A DNA stretch of 37,565 nucleotides from Streptomyces sp. MZ04. GTDB taxonomy: Bacteria > Actinomycetota > Actinomycetes > Streptomycetales > Streptomycetaceae. Position 1 is the stretch's first letter; each line of letters opens with the position of its first letter. The stretch covers positions 1 to 37,565 of the forward strand of contig NZ_SRIC01000049.1 in assembly GCF_004684775.1 (NCBI RefSeq), read 5' to 3'. The notes under the pieces were generated by a model. It saw only the letters and a program-made list of their open reading frames with translations. It searched no databases and was not told the origin of the DNA. Below, piece by piece: positions 24,689 to 33,206 of the stretch. The translations under genes were made by a program, and so were the position numbers.

Positions 24689-24721
24689 TGAACCCCCGCC
24701 CGGACTCCGGACGGGGGTTCA
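24689..24721 (-). terminator. Hairpin terminator downstream of the SprB-like gene
   Basis: TGAACCCCCGCCCGG and CCGGACGGGGGTTCA form a 15-bp stem with one mismatch and a three-base loop. It lies 75 bases after the protease stop on the minus strand, before the SPFH gene. Between it and the stop, CAGTCGTACGCGGAT is partly repeated at about 24756-24785. Confidence 0.8.
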
Positions 24722-24796
24722 TCTGCTGCTGGCTGCAGTCTTGCCGTACGCGGATCAGTCGTACGCGGATCAGTCGTACGCCGTTCAGTACGTCGG

Positions 24797-25696
24797 TCAG
24801 TACACGCTCACGCCGTACGCGCTCAGCGCCTCGGTGACCGGCTGGAAGAAGGTCGTACCGCCCGAGGAGCAGTTCCCGCTGCCGCCGGAGGTGAGGCCGA
24901 GCGCCTTGGTGCCCGCGTAGAGCGGACCGCCACTGTCGCCGGGCTCGGCACAGACGTTGGTCTTGATCATGCCGTAGACGATGTCGCCGCCGCCGTAGTT
25001 GACGGTCGCGTTCAGACCGGTGACCGAGCCGCTGTGGGTACCGGTCGTGGAGCCGCGCCGCTTGACGGCCTGGCCCACGGTGGGGTTGCCCGCGCTGGTG
25101 ATGTCCTGGCTGCCGACCGTGCCGGACTTGGTGATCGTCGTGTTGGAGTACTTGACGATGCCGTAGTCGTTGGTCGGGAAGCTGGAGCCCGTCGTGGAAC
25201 CGAGCGTCGTGGTGTGCCCGGAGTTGGACCACCAGGTGCCCGCACCGTCGGTGCAGTGTCCGGCGGTCAGGAAGTAGTAGGTCGTGCCGCTGCGGACGTT
25301 GAAGCCGAGCGAACAGCGCCAGCTGGACGCGTAGATGGCGTCGCCGCCGGAGATCAGCTTGTTGAACTTGCCGGGAGTGCGCTCGATCTTGAGGGCGCCC
25401 GCCTCGCTGCCCGCCGCCTTCTTGATCTCGGCGATCTCGGCCTTGGAGACGGTGCTGTCGGCGGTGACGACAAGGCGGTTGGTCGCCTTGTCGACGCTCC
25501 ACGCGGTGCCCGCGACATCCGCGTCGAGTACCGCGTCGCCCGCCTTGTCGAGCTGCGCCGAGCTGAAGGTGGTGACGTCGTTCGCGTTCGCGGCGGGTAC
25601 GGCGAGCGCGCCGGCGGCCACGAGTCCGGTGGCGACAGCGAGCAGACGAGTGCGTCTCGCTATGCCACTGCGGGGGGTGGTGCGCTTGATCCTCAC
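24797..25696 (-). CDS. sprB: Streptogrisin B-like secreted serine protease
   Basis: A 299-aa preproprotease of the S1 family, the same length as streptogrisin B precursor. From memory, its sequence closely follows SprB: start [11 protein letters not shown], signal peptide to ANAND, propeptide, and mature start near [19 protein letters not shown]. Triad: His in [15 protein letters not shown], Asp in [10 protein letters not shown], Ser in [14 protein letters not shown]. The C-terminus [20 protein letters not shown] appears identical to the known protein. The GTG at 25696 has GGGAGG upstream. The two S1 proteases of this region are paralogues. It likely degrades extracellular protein and may be balanced by a secreted subtilisin inhibitor elsewhere. 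Confidence 0.93.
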   Translation of the reverse strand: MRIKRTTPRSGIARRTRLLAVATGLVAAGALAVPAANANDVTTFSSAQLDKAGDAVLDADVAGTAWSVDKATNRLVVTADSTVSKAEIAEIKKAAGSEAGALKIERTPGKFNKLISGGDAIYASSWRCSLGFNVRSGTTYYFLTAGHCTDGAGTWWSNSGHTTTLGSTTGSSFPTNDYGIVKYSNTTITKSGTVGSQDITSAGNPTVGQAVKRRGSTTGTHSGSVTGLNATVNYGGGDIVYGMIKTNVCAEPGDSGGPLYAGTKALGLTSGGSGNCSSGGTTFFQPVTEALSAYGVSVY

Positions 25697-25888
25697 TTGT
25701 TGTTCCTCCCGGGGGGAAGTCAGTGGGCCCGCGTGGGTTGGGAGCCCGTGAGGCGCAGCCAAGGAACAAAGGGCGGACCGGATTCCGGATACGCCGTGCC
25801 CCTGACAAGCGCTGCTCGGGAGTATTCGGGCCAAGGCGTGCCCGCACAAGGGCGCCTTTCGGCCGTCAGCCGGATACACGTCGACCGG

Positions 25889-25925
25889 CCCCGGTGGCTG
25901 TCGTACCTGTCGTACGCCACCGGGG
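25889..25925 (-). terminator. Hairpin terminator after the DUF1684 gene
   Basis: CCCCGGTGGC (25889-25898) and GCCACCGGGG (25916-25925) form a perfect 10-bp stem with a loop of 17 bases that contains a repeated TGTCGTAC. It begins about 30 bases after the DUF1684 stop on the minus strand, closing the sulfur operon. Confidence 0.75.
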
Positions 25926-25955
25926 CTCTGGGTCATCGGCTCCCAGTCAGACGTG

Positions 25956-26822
25956 TCACCGGCCGAGAAGGTTCCGTTCTCCGGCGGCGATCTCGACGGT
26001 GAGGGTGTTGCCCGGAGGCGGGAAGGGGCAGATGAAGTGGTCGGCGAAGGCGCAGGGCGGCAGCAGCGCCCGGTTGAAGTCGACCGTCGTGCGTCCGTCG
26101 GCGTCCGGCGCGGCGGGCCGCAGGAAGCGGAAGCGGTAGCTGGAGACCCCGCTGCTCGTGTCCGCGAACACCGCCCACAGCGATGGGGCCTCCCCTGCTC
26201 GAGCGGAGCCGAGAGCTTGCGGAACGTCGCCCTCCACCGACACCTGGAGCGTGAGCCGGTTTCCGGCCAGGTCGAAGGCCAGCTCACCGCCGAGGCCGAG
26301 CCCCCGCTGCACCCCGTCGGCGTTCCCGACCCGGACGGTGCGTACGCCGTCGACGGCGCTCTCGGCGTCGTACGGAGTGAAGCGCCCCGGCACCGCCCAG
26401 CGTTCGTCGTACGCGGTGGCCTCGATGCCCTGGAAGGCGCGGCGTGTGGCGGACTCCGGGTCGAAGTCGCGGACCGCCCAGAGCCCTTCGCGGCGCAGCA
26501 CGACGAAGCGCCGCTCGCCGAGCGCGACGCGGGCCGCGCCGACCGGTCCGGGGTCGGCGGCCAGGCGGGCCTCTCCGCTGAGGGGCTTTCCGTCGAGGGT
26601 GAGGCCGTCGTCGGGGCCCGCGGTCAGGACGATCTCGTCGCCCGCCTCGGTCCAGCGCCCGGGGATGTCCGGAAGTTGACCCTCCGGATGGTCCGCGAGC
26701 CAGTGCGTGCCGGTGAGGGAGAGCGGGCCGTAGGGCGCGGAGACCGTCTCCGTCCGCTGCTCGTGCCAGTGCTTCCAGTCCTGTACGGCGTCGTTGTTCG
26801 CGGCGCCCGTTTCGGTGCTCAT
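25956..26822 (-). CDS. DUF1684 domain protein with an in-frame repeat insertion
   Basis: A 288-aa DUF1684 protein. The family's features are present: [16 protein letters not shown] in the first third, then [20 protein letters not shown], and at the end [20 protein letters not shown] followed by [16 protein letters not shown]. The region [17 protein letters not shown] is interrupted upstream: between [10 protein letters not shown] and [12 protein letters not shown] lie about 14 residues ([14 protein letters not shown]) encoded by one copy of the 39-bp repeat (26184-26219). The insertion keeps the frame. DUF1684 proteins commonly stand beside LLM flavin monooxygenases and transporters; no enzyme activity is established in what I know. 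It follows the monooxygenase gene by five bases with GGAAGG upstream of the ATG, so it is last in the operon. Confidence 0.88.
   Translation of the reverse strand: MSTETGAANNDAVQDWKHWHEQRTETVSAPYGPLSLTGTHWLADHPEGQLPDIPGRWTEAGDEIVLTAGPDDGLTLDGKPLSGEARLAADPGPVGAARVALGERRFVVLRREGLWAVRDFDPESATRRAFQGIEATAYDERWAVPGRFTPYDAESAVDGVRTVRVGNADGVQRGLGLGGELAFDLAGNRLTLQVSVEGDVPQALGSARAGEAPSLWAVFADTSSGVSSYRFRFLRPAAPDADGRTTVDFNRALLPPCAFADHFICPFPPPGNTLTVEIAAGERNLLGR
26184..26219. repeat. Dispersed copy of the 39-bp hairpin repeat inside the DUF1684 gene
   Basis: The 36 bases differ from the unit at 54-209 at only two places (T to C near the start, A to G in the middle). The core TCCCCTGCTCGAGCG is the same. 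It lies in frame within the coding region, in the same strand orientation as the tandem array. Confidence 0.9.
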
Positions 26823-26827
26823 GGTGA

Positions 26828-28147
26828 TCAACCCTTCCATACGGGCTCGCGCAGCCCGAGGTGCGAGCGCAGCGTCGCGCCCTGGTATTCCGTGCGGTAC
26901 ACGCCCCGCTCCTGGAGCAGCGGCACCACCCGGTCGACGAAGTCGTCGAGACCGCCGGGGGTGAGGTGCGGTACGAGGATGAATCCGTCGGCGGCGTCGG
27001 TCGCCACGAACTCCTCGAGTTCGGCGGCGACGGCCTCCGGTGTGCCGATGAACGACTGCCGGGTCGTCGTCTCGATGACGGTCTGGCGGATGGAGAGCCC
27101 CTTGGCCCGCGACAGCGCACGCCACTTCGCCGCGATCTCGAAGGGATTGGCAATCTTCACCCGGCCCTGGACGAGGGCCGATTCGGGGTCCGGGTCGATG
27201 TCGGGGAGCGGCCCGTCCGGGTCGTACGAGGAGAGATCCACGCCCCAGACCTGCTCCAGGGCGAGGATCGCGTTCTGCGGGGAGACCTGCCGGCGGCGGA
27301 TCTCGGCGGCCCGCTCCTGGGCGTCGGCGGCCGTGTCGCCGAGGACGAAGGTGACGCCGGGCATGATCTTCAGGTCGTCGTGGGCGCGGCCGTACTTGGC
27401 GAGGCGGCCCTTCACATCGGCGTAGAAGTCCCGGCCCGCCTCCAGCGTGCCGTGCCGGGTGAAGACGACATCGGCCGCGGACGCGGCGAACTCCCGCCCC
27501 TCGGGAGAGTCCCCCGCCTGGATGACGACGGGATGCCCCTGCGGCGAGCGCGGCAGGGTGAACTCCCCCTCGATGTCGAAGTGTTGCCCCTGGTGCGCGA
27601 AGGGCCGCGGCTCACCCTCCGGCGTCCAGGAGTCCCACAGCTCGCGCGCGGTCCTGACGAACTCGGCGGCGCGGGTGTACCGGTCCGCCCGGTCGAGATA
27701 CCCGCCGCGCCGGAAGTTCTCGCCGGTGAAGGCGTCGGATGAGGTGACGACGTTCCAGGCGGCGCGGCCCGCGCTGAGGTGGTCCAACGAGCTGAGCCTG
27801 CGGGCGAGTTCGTTGGGCTCGTTGAAGGTCGCGTTGACCGTGCCCGCAAGGCCGAGGCGTTCGGTGACGGCGGCGAGCGCGCTCAGGACGGTGAGGGACT
27901 CGGGCCGCCCGACGACGTCCAGGTCGTGGATGCGCCCCTTGTGCTCGCGCAGCCGAAGGCCTTCCGCGAGGAAGAAGAAGTCGAAGAGACCGCGCTCGGC
28001 GGTGCGGGCCAACTGCTCGAACGAAGCGAAGTCGATCTGCGACCGGGACCGCGGATCGGCCCAGACGGTGGTGCTGTTGACGCCGGGAAAGTGCGCGGCG
28101 AGATGCAGCCGCTTCTTCGGCGAAGTCGAAGTCGTACGTTCACTCAT
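26828..28147 (-). CDS. FMN-dependent monooxygenase, NtaA/SnaA/DszA family
   Basis: A 439-aa luciferase-like (LLM) monooxygenase of the NtaA/DszA type, which uses FMNH2 supplied by a separate reductase. Family patterns include LHLAAHFPGVNSTTVWADPR at the start, FAARTAERGLFDFFFLAEGL near residue 55, GRAAWNVVTSSDAFTGENF around residue 145, and GHPVVIQAGDSPEGREFAA. Relatives oxidise aminopolycarboxylates, dibenzothiophene sulfone or S-substituted cysteines (YtnJ, YxeK). The ATG at 28147 overlaps the upstream LLM gene by eight bases. No FMN reductase is present nearby. The transporter genes upstream suggest a sulfur-containing amino-acid derivative as substrate, but this is inference. Confidence 0.92.
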   Translation of the reverse strand: MSERTTSTSPKKRLHLAAHFPGVNSTTVWADPRSRSQIDFASFEQLARTAERGLFDFFFLAEGLRLREHKGRIHDLDVVGRPESLTVLSALAAVTERLGLAGTVNATFNEPNELARRLSSLDHLSAGRAAWNVVTSSDAFTGENFRRGGYLDRADRYTRAAEFVRTARELWDSWTPEGEPRPFAHQGQHFDIEGEFTLPRSPQGHPVVIQAGDSPEGREFAASAADVVFTRHGTLEAGRDFYADVKGRLAKYGRAHDDLKIMPGVTFVLGDTAADAQERAAEIRRRQVSPQNAILALEQVWGVDLSSYDPDGPLPDIDPDPESALVQGRVKIANPFEIAAKWRALSRAKGLSIRQTVIETTTRQSFIGTPEAVAAELEEFVATDAADGFILVPHLTPGGLDDFVDRVVPLLQERGVYRTEYQGATLRSHLGLREPVWKG

Positions 28148-29135
28148 GACGGTCCCCCGAGAGCGCGGCGTAACGGTTGGCGGGCCGGGCGAGGTCCAGG
28201 TGGTCGCGCAGGGTGCTGCCCGGATAGAAGGTGCGGAACAGACCGCGGTGCTGGAGCAGCGCCACGGTGCCGTTGACGATCCGCTCCAGGTCACGGCGCG
28301 GCTCGGCGGGCCGCAGGTGGAAGCCGTCCACGGCGCCGGACGCGTGCCAGGAGGCGATGCGTTCGGCGAGGTCGACGACGGCCTCGCCGTCGCCGAGGTC
28401 CACGGTGAGATCGGCGAGAACCTTCAGCGAGTCCGGGGCACGCCCGAACTCGGCGGCCGCGGCCCGCAGTTCGGCCCGCGCGGCGTCCGCGCCGGCGAGT
28501 CCGGTGGCGCGGACCAGGGCGACATCCGCGTACCGCGCCGCGGTGTCACGGGCGTGCGGGGCGGTGGCGTCGACGACGGTCACCGGGTGCCCCTGCGGCG
28601 GCCTGGGCACGATGGAGGGGCCCCGGACGGAGAAGGTGCCTCCCTCGAAGTCGACGTAGTGCAGCTTGTCCCGGTCGATGAAGCGGCCGGTGGCCACGTC
28701 CCGTATCTCGGCGTCGTCCTCCCAGCTGTCCCACAACCGGGCGGCCACGTCGGCGACTTCACCGGCCTCCCGCCACAGCTCGCCGGGCGGCGCGGCGTGC
28801 CGCCGCCCGAAGAGCCGGGCCTCCGCCTCGGTGGCCGACACGTCGACCGTCCAGCCGGCCCGCCCGTGGCTGACCCAGTCCAGGGTCGCCACGGCGGCCT
28901 GCACATGGAACGGCTCGGTGTGCGTGGTCGTCACCGTGGGGACGAGCCCGATCCGCGCGGTGCCGGGCGCGACCCGCGCGAGCACGGCGAGCGCGTCGGC
29001 TCCGGGCCTCCCGAAGGAGTCCCCGAGCGTCACAAAGTCGAGCGCACCACGCTCGGCGAGCAGGGCCGACTCGGCGTAGGGGGCGGGTTCGTACACCCCT
29101 GGTTGATCGATGGAGACGGCGAGGTGAAGGGTCAT
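28140..29135 (-). CDS. LLM-class flavin-dependent oxidoreductase
   Basis: A 331-aa luciferase-fold oxidoreductase, second member of the pair. It starts MTLHLAVSIDQPGVYEP and shows LDFVTLGDSFGRPGADALAV, RIGLVPTVTTTHTEPFHVQA, and LDWVSHGRAGWTVDVSAT, the standard beta-barrel core of the family. It is smaller and more divergent than its neighbour and may work on the same pathway step or another one. GAAAGG precedes the ATG at 29135. Its end overlaps the next gene by 8 bases. A small family of repeats (29163-29222) separates it from the binding-protein gene. Confidence 0.9.
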   Translation of the reverse strand: MTLHLAVSIDQPGVYEPAPYAESALLAERGALDFVTLGDSFGRPGADALAVLARVAPGTARIGLVPTVTTTHTEPFHVQAAVATLDWVSHGRAGWTVDVSATEAEARLFGRRHAAPPGELWREAGEVADVAARLWDSWEDDAEIRDVATGRFIDRDKLHYVDFEGGTFSVRGPSIVPRPPQGHPVTVVDATAPHARDTAARYADVALVRATGLAGADAARAELRAAAAEFGRAPDSLKVLADLTVDLGDGEAVVDLAERIASWHASGAVDGFHLRPAEPRRDLERIVNGTVALLQHRGLFRTFYPGSTLRDHLDLARPANRYAALSGDRHE

Positions 29136-29162
29136 TGACTGAACCTTTCTGAGCGGGGGGGA

Positions 29163-29222
29163 GTAGCGCCCCCGAAGGGGCGCGGGGAACTGCGCGAGCA
29201 ACCACGAAGCACCCGCAGACAG
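29163..29222. repeat. Copy 1 of a Streptomyces-type intergenic hairpin repeat
   Basis: GTAGCGCCCCCGAAGGGGCG followed by CGGGGAACTGCGCGA and then a weaker tail to ACCCGCAGAC. The dyad GCGCCCC-GAA-GGGGCGC forms a strong hairpin. The same element recurs at 34178-34250. It lies between the LLM gene start and the binding-protein stop. I recall this element as abundant in Streptomyces intergenic regions, often at gene ends. Confidence 0.85.
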
Positions 29223-29227
29223 AACCG

Positions 29228-30208
29228 CTACGGCTTGGGCAACCCCGGCGGATTGATCCGCGACTTCGCTACAGCCTCATCAGAAAGCCCCCACCGCTTC
29301 AGAACCTCCCCATAACTCCCGTCCTTGATCACGTGGTTCAGCGCCGCCGCGTACGCATCAACAAGCCCACTCCCCCGCTTCGTGGTCGCGGCGATCTCCC
29401 CCTGGATCAAGTCACCCCCACCGGACAACGTCCCGACGATCTTCGTCTGCCCCGACGAAGCAACGTGATAGGCGGCCGAAGGATTCGGCCCGAGATACGC
29501 GTCGATACGCCCCGACTGGAGGGCCAGGTAATAGTCGGAGTCCTTCTGGAAGTACTTGATGTCCACCGGCTTGCGCCCGGCCTTCTCGTTCTCCTCGCTC
29601 CAGTCGACGAGGATCTTCTCCTGGTTGGTGCCGGAGGAGACAGCGATGGTCTTACCAGCCACGTCCGCCGGCTTCTTCACCGTCCAGTCGGCGTCCTCGC
29701 GCGCCTCGAAGGCGATGTTGTCGAGGCGGTACGTCGCGAAGTCATACTTCTCCTTGCGCTCCTCGGTCACCGTGACGTTGCCGAAGACCCCGTCGAACTT
29801 CCCGCTGTCCAGGCCCACGAAGAGGTTCTCCCAGGACACCTGCTCGAACTTCGGCTTCAGGCCGAGCGTGTCGGCGACCAGGATCGCGATGTCCACCTCG
29901 GAGCCGATGCGGGTCTTGTCGTCGGTGGCGTAGAAGCCCAGCGGCGCGGCCGATTCGGCGCCGCCGCCGAGCCGCAACGTTCCCCGCTTTCGCACCTGTT
30001 CGGGCACGAGCGCGGCGATCGACGCGACCTTCTTGCCGCGTACGCGCTTCTGGTCGGGCCCGATGTTGGTGTTTCCGACCTTCTTGGTGCCGGTGCCGGC
30101 CTTGCTGCCACCGCCGGTCGCGGCGTCGCTGTCCCCGCCGCAGGCGCCGAGCAGGGGCGCGATGGCCAGCGCGGCGACGGAGGCGGAGAGGGTACGTCGG
30201 GAAAGCAT
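29228..30208 (-). CDS. Amino-acid-type ABC transporter substrate-binding lipoprotein
   Basis: A 326-aa family 3 (SBP_bac_3) binding protein anchored as a lipoprotein: signal MLSRRTLSASVAALAIAPLL with lipobox LLGACGG. The mature domain has the family's ligand core, GTLRLGGGAESAAPLGFYAT, IGSEVDIAILVADTLGLKPK, and DGVFGNVTVTEERKEKYDF. It should deliver a polar amino acid or S-containing compound to the adjacent permeases. The ATG at 30208 fits the lipobox position. A second binding protein of the locus is encoded divergently (33207-34166). About 25 bases separate it from the ATPase gene. Confidence 0.93.
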   Translation of the reverse strand: MLSRRTLSASVAALAIAPLLGACGGDSDAATGGGSKAGTGTKKVGNTNIGPDQKRVRGKKVASIAALVPEQVRKRGTLRLGGGAESAAPLGFYATDDKTRIGSEVDIAILVADTLGLKPKFEQVSWENLFVGLDSGKFDGVFGNVTVTEERKEKYDFATYRLDNIAFEAREDADWTVKKPADVAGKTIAVSSGTNQEKILVDWSEENEKAGRKPVDIKYFQKDSDYYLALQSGRIDAYLGPNPSAAYHVASSGQTKIVGTLSGGGDLIQGEIAATTKRGSGLVDAYAAALNHVIKDGSYGEVLKRWGLSDEAVAKSRINPPGLPKP

Positions 30209-30233
30209 GCGAGAGCTCCTGAAGAACGTGGGA

Positions 30234-30995
30234 CTAGAGGACCTTGGAAAGAAACGCGCGGGTACGGTCGTGCTGCGGCCGGTCGAGTACGTCGCCGGGG
30301 GCGCCCTGCTCGACGATGAGTCCGTCATCCATGAAGACGACCGTGTCGGCGACCTCGCGCGCGAAGCCGATCTCGTGGGTGACGACGATCATCGTGGTGC
30401 CCTGCCGGGCCAAGTCCTTGATGACGTCGAGGACTTCACCGACCAGCTCGGGGTCGAGCGCGGATGTCGGCTCGTCGAAGAGCAGCAGCTTCGGCTCGAG
30501 GGCCAGCGCGCGGGCGATGGCGACGCGCTGCTGCTGCCCGCCGGAGAGCTGCTTGGGGTAGGCGTCCGCCTTGTCGGCGAGCCCGACCCGGGCGAGCAGC
30601 GCCTCGGCGTCCGCGACGGCTTCCTTGCGGGGCCGCTTCAGCGCCGAGACGGGCGCCTCGACGATGTTCTCCAGGACGGTCAGATGCGGGAAGAGGTTGA
30701 AGTTCTGGAAGACGAAGCCGATCCGGGTGCGCTGTTTGAGTACGTCACGTTCGCGCAGCTCGTACAGCTTGTCGCCGGAGCGCCGGTAGCCGACGAGCGC
30801 GCCGTCGACGCTGATCCAGCCCTTGTCCACCTTCTCCAGGTGGTTGATGGTGCGCAGGAGCGTGGACTTGCCGGATCCGGAGGGCCCGAGGATGACGGTG
30901 ACCTCGCCCGTCTGCACCTCCAGATCGAGGCCGCGCAGGACTTCCAGGCTCCCGAAGGACTTGTGTACGGAACGGAGTTCGACCATCGCGCTCAT
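30234..30995 (-). CDS. Polar amino acid ABC transporter ATP-binding protein
   Basis: A 253-aa ATPase with Walker [19 protein letters not shown] loop [19 protein letters not shown], signature [17 protein letters not shown], Walker [20 protein letters not shown] and switch [12 protein letters not shown]. Its closest type is the GlnQ/TcyN group. The ATG at 30995 overlaps the permease stop as ATGA, and GAAGGGGGC is upstream. It powers the importer formed with the two permeases. Confidence 0.95.
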   Translation of the reverse strand: MSAMVELRSVHKSFGSLEVLRGLDLEVQTGEVTVILGPSGSGKSTLLRTINHLEKVDKGWISVDGALVGYRRSGDKLYELRERDVLKQRTRIGFVFQNFNLFPHLTVLENIVEAPVSALKRPRKEAVADAEALLARVGLADKADAYPKQLSGGQQQRVAIARALALEPKLLLFDEPTSALDPELVGEVLDVIKDLARQGTTMIVVTHEIGFAREVADTVVFMDDGLIVEQGAPGDVLDRPQHDRTRAFLSKVL

Positions 30996-31879
30996 CGCGA
31001 TGCCCCCTTCGAGAAGTGACGTTCGACGTAGTGCTGGAGGACGGAGAGGGCGGTGGTCAGGAGGATGTACCAGGCGGTGGCGACCATCAGGAGCGGCACG
31101 ACGCGGCCGTTGCGGCCGTAGATGACCTGCACCTGGTAGAAGAGCTCGCCGATCGCCATCACGGAGACGATCGAGGTGCCCTTGAAGAGGGAGATGATCT
31201 CGTTGGCCGCGTTGGGCAGGATCGAGCGCATCGCCTGCGGAAGCACGATGCGGCGGATCTGCCGCAGCCTGGGGATGCCGAGCGCGGCCGCCGCCTCCAA
31301 CTGGCCGCTGTCGACGGCCAGTACGCCCGCGCGCACGATCTCGGCGGCGTACGCGGCCTGGTGCAGCGCGAGCCCGAGGACCGCCGCGCTCATCGCGCCG
31401 ACGAGCCCCATCGTGTCGAAGGAGAAGAAGCCGGGCCCGAACGGGATCCCGAACTGCAACTCCTTGTAGAGATAGGCCAGGTTGAACCAGAACAGCAGCT
31501 GCACGATGAGCGGGATCGACCGGAACGCCCAGATGTAGGCGAAGGCCACCGCCTTCAGGAAGGGGCTCGCGGAGAGCCGCATGAAGGCGATCACGATGCC
31601 GAGCGCGAAGCCGACCACCGTGCCGTAGAAGGTGAGCTGGAGGGTGACCCAGACCGCCTCGAGGATCACGTCGGCGGTGAAGAACTCGGCGAACACCTCC
31701 CATTCCCAGCCGGAGTTGGTGGCGAGGCCATGCGCGAACTGCGCCACCAGGACGGCCGTCACGGCGACGGCGACCCAGCGCCAGGGGTGGCGCACGGGGA
31801 CGACTTTCAGCGCGTCGTGGTCGTCGTCCTTCACGAGGCCTTCGGCCGGCCTGCGCCCCGAAGCCTCCGTCACGCTCAT
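30992..31879 (-). CDS. Amino acid ABC transporter permease 2
   Basis: A 295-aa permease with an N-terminal cytoplasmic stretch and about five membrane helices. The family segments are [20 protein letters not shown] and [20 protein letters not shown]; the second is the EAA-type loop that meets the ATPase. It differs from the other permease (31876-32733), so the pair is a heterodimer of the TcyL/TcyM kind. Its ATG overlaps the upstream stop (ATGA), and its end overlaps the ATPase start, so translation of the three genes is coupled. Confidence 0.93.
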   Translation of the reverse strand: MSVTEASGRRPAEGLVKDDDHDALKVVPVRHPWRWVAVAVTAVLVAQFAHGLATNSGWEWEVFAEFFTADVILEAVWVTLQLTFYGTVVGFALGIVIAFMRLSASPFLKAVAFAYIWAFRSIPLIVQLLFWFNLAYLYKELQFGIPFGPGFFSFDTMGLVGAMSAAVLGLALHQAAYAAEIVRAGVLAVDSGQLEAAAALGIPRLRQIRRIVLPQAMRSILPNAANEIISLFKGTSIVSVMAIGELFYQVQVIYGRNGRVVPLLMVATAWYILLTTALSVLQHYVERHFSKGASR

Positions 31880-32733
31880 CGGGTCGGCTCCGAACCGCGC
31901 GCGTAGTGCCGCTCCACGTAGTACTGGCCGACGCTGAGCAGCGAGGTGATCACGACGTACCAGATGGTGGCGACCAGGAGCAGCGGGATCACCTGGTAGG
32001 TGCGGTGATAGACCAACTGCACGGAGTACAGCAGGTCCTGCACCGCGATCACGCTGACGATCGAGGTGCCCTTGAGCGTGCCGATCAGCATGTTCCCGGC
32101 CGGCGGCACGATGGAGCGCATGGCCTGCGGCAGGACGATCCGCCGCCATCTGCGCCACCGGCTGAGGCCGAGCGCCTGCGCGGCCTCGATCTGCCCGCGA
32201 TCGACGGAGAGGATCCCGCCGCGCACCACTTCGGCGGCGTACGCGGCCTCGTGCAGGGTGAGCCCGATGACGGCGATGCTGATCGGCCCGAGGAGGTTCA
32301 CCGTCTTCACGCCGAAGAGGTACGGGTACAGCGCACCGATGTTGAACCAGAACAGCAGCTGCACCAGGATCGGCATCGACCTGAAGAGCCAGACATAGCC
32401 CCAACTGACGCTCCGCAGCACGGGGTTGGCCGACAGGCGCCCCGCAGCGAGCAGCGTGCCGAGCGCGAATCCCAGCGCCATGACGACGGCGGTCAGCCAG
32501 AGCGTCAGCCACAGGCCGCGCAGGACGGACGCGGAGGTGAAGTAGTCGCCGACCACGTCCCACTGGAACGCGTCATTGCGTACGACGGAGTTGACGGCGA
32601 TCCCGAGCAGCACCAGGACCACGGCGGCGGCCGCCCACTGTCCTGCGCGGCGCTGCGGCACGATGCGCGGGACATCGGGCGGGGGTTCTTGAGGAGGGGC
32701 GGTCGCGGCTTTGGCGAGCGTGTCGGAAGACAT
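31876..32733 (-). CDS. Amino acid ABC transporter permease 1
   Basis: A 285-aa permease, first gene of the minus-strand transporter operon. It has about five membrane helices, [20 protein letters not shown] and [20 protein letters not shown] as the characteristic contacts. It shares roughly half of its positions with permease 2 in these conserved parts. The ATG at 32733 opens the operon of permease, permease, ATPase, binding protein, monooxygenases and DUF1684. The divergent gene is the second binding protein. Confidence 0.93.
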   Translation of the reverse strand: MSSDTLAKAATAPPQEPPPDVPRIVPQRRAGQWAAAAVVLVLLGIAVNSVVRNDAFQWDVVGDYFTSASVLRGLWLTLWLTAVVMALGFALGTLLAAGRLSANPVLRSVSWGYVWLFRSMPILVQLLFWFNIGALYPYLFGVKTVNLLGPISIAVIGLTLHEAAYAAEVVRGGILSVDRGQIEAAQALGLSRWRRWRRIVLPQAMRSIVPPAGNMLIGTLKGTSIVSVIAVQDLLYSVQLVYHRTYQVIPLLLVATIWYVVITSLLSVGQYYVERHYARGSEPTR

Positions 32734-32867
32734 GGCGAAGGCTCCGTGGATACGGGTGATGCCTTCACACGGACCGAGCCCCTCAGCACGATCCGCCTTG
32801 AGAGTAAGGGGCGGCTCACGCGCTCTGTCAAGGCCGTCCAGGATGTGAGCGTTACGTCTCACGGCAG

Positions 32868-32896
32868 TTGACGCGGAAACGGATGCCTGCTCCACT
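32868..32896 (+). promoter_or_regulatory. Possible promoter for the leader-peptide transcript
   Basis: TTGACG at 32868-32873 is a good -35. Seventeen bases later TCCACT (32891-32896) is a poor -10. The leader ATG (32903) follows by seven bases, and no ribosome-binding site is seen, so the message would be leaderless. Actinobacterial leader ORFs of this kind are often leaderless. Assignment is tentative. Confidence 0.35.
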
Positions 32897-32902
32897 TGCC
32901 CC

Positions 32903-32986
32903 ATGCATTCGCAGCAGTGGCTGGTCACGCGCTCCCACATCGACTTCGGTCGAGTGTGGTCCGCGTCGTGTTCGACGACTCTCTGA
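32903..32986 (+). CDS. Cysteine-type regulatory leader peptide (27 aa)
   Basis: A 27-codon ORF, ATG at 32903 to TGA at 32984-32986. The product contains LVTRSHIDFGRVWSASC followed by STTL. This fits the actinobacterial leader-peptide pattern (L-T-R-x-H-(I/V)-D-(L/F)-x-R-V-x-S-A-x-C) found upstream of sulfur-assimilation and cysteine-related genes. Only one Cys codon is near the end, so stalling when Cys-tRNA is short would occur close to the stop. It is 220 bases upstream of the binding-protein gene. Between them lies an imperfect hairpin (about 33005-33028). The implication is that this locus responds to cysteine supply. Confidence 0.7.
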   Translation: MHSQQWLVTRSHIDFGRVWSASCSTTL

Positions 32987-33206
32987 GCCGACCTCCCGCG
33001 CGCTGAGCCCCCCTTTTCCCGGGGCCTCATTCGCCTTGCATCTCCCGTGTGCGCCCGCCCAACTCCGGTGTGCCCGCGCGCCGTTGACCCCGCCTTCACA
33101 CGCGTACGCCACTGCTGCACCGCCCTGAGCAGCGGCACCCCTCCCCTCGTACGTCCGCTTCGCCCTGCCCTGCCCCGCCCTGCTGCCTGATGGAGACCGT
33201 CACGCC

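Noticed and set aside
32852..33112. Minus-strand frame of 86 residues in the divergent gap
   Set aside because: Composition is poor and it has no ribosome-binding site; the leader ORF on the plus strand fits better.
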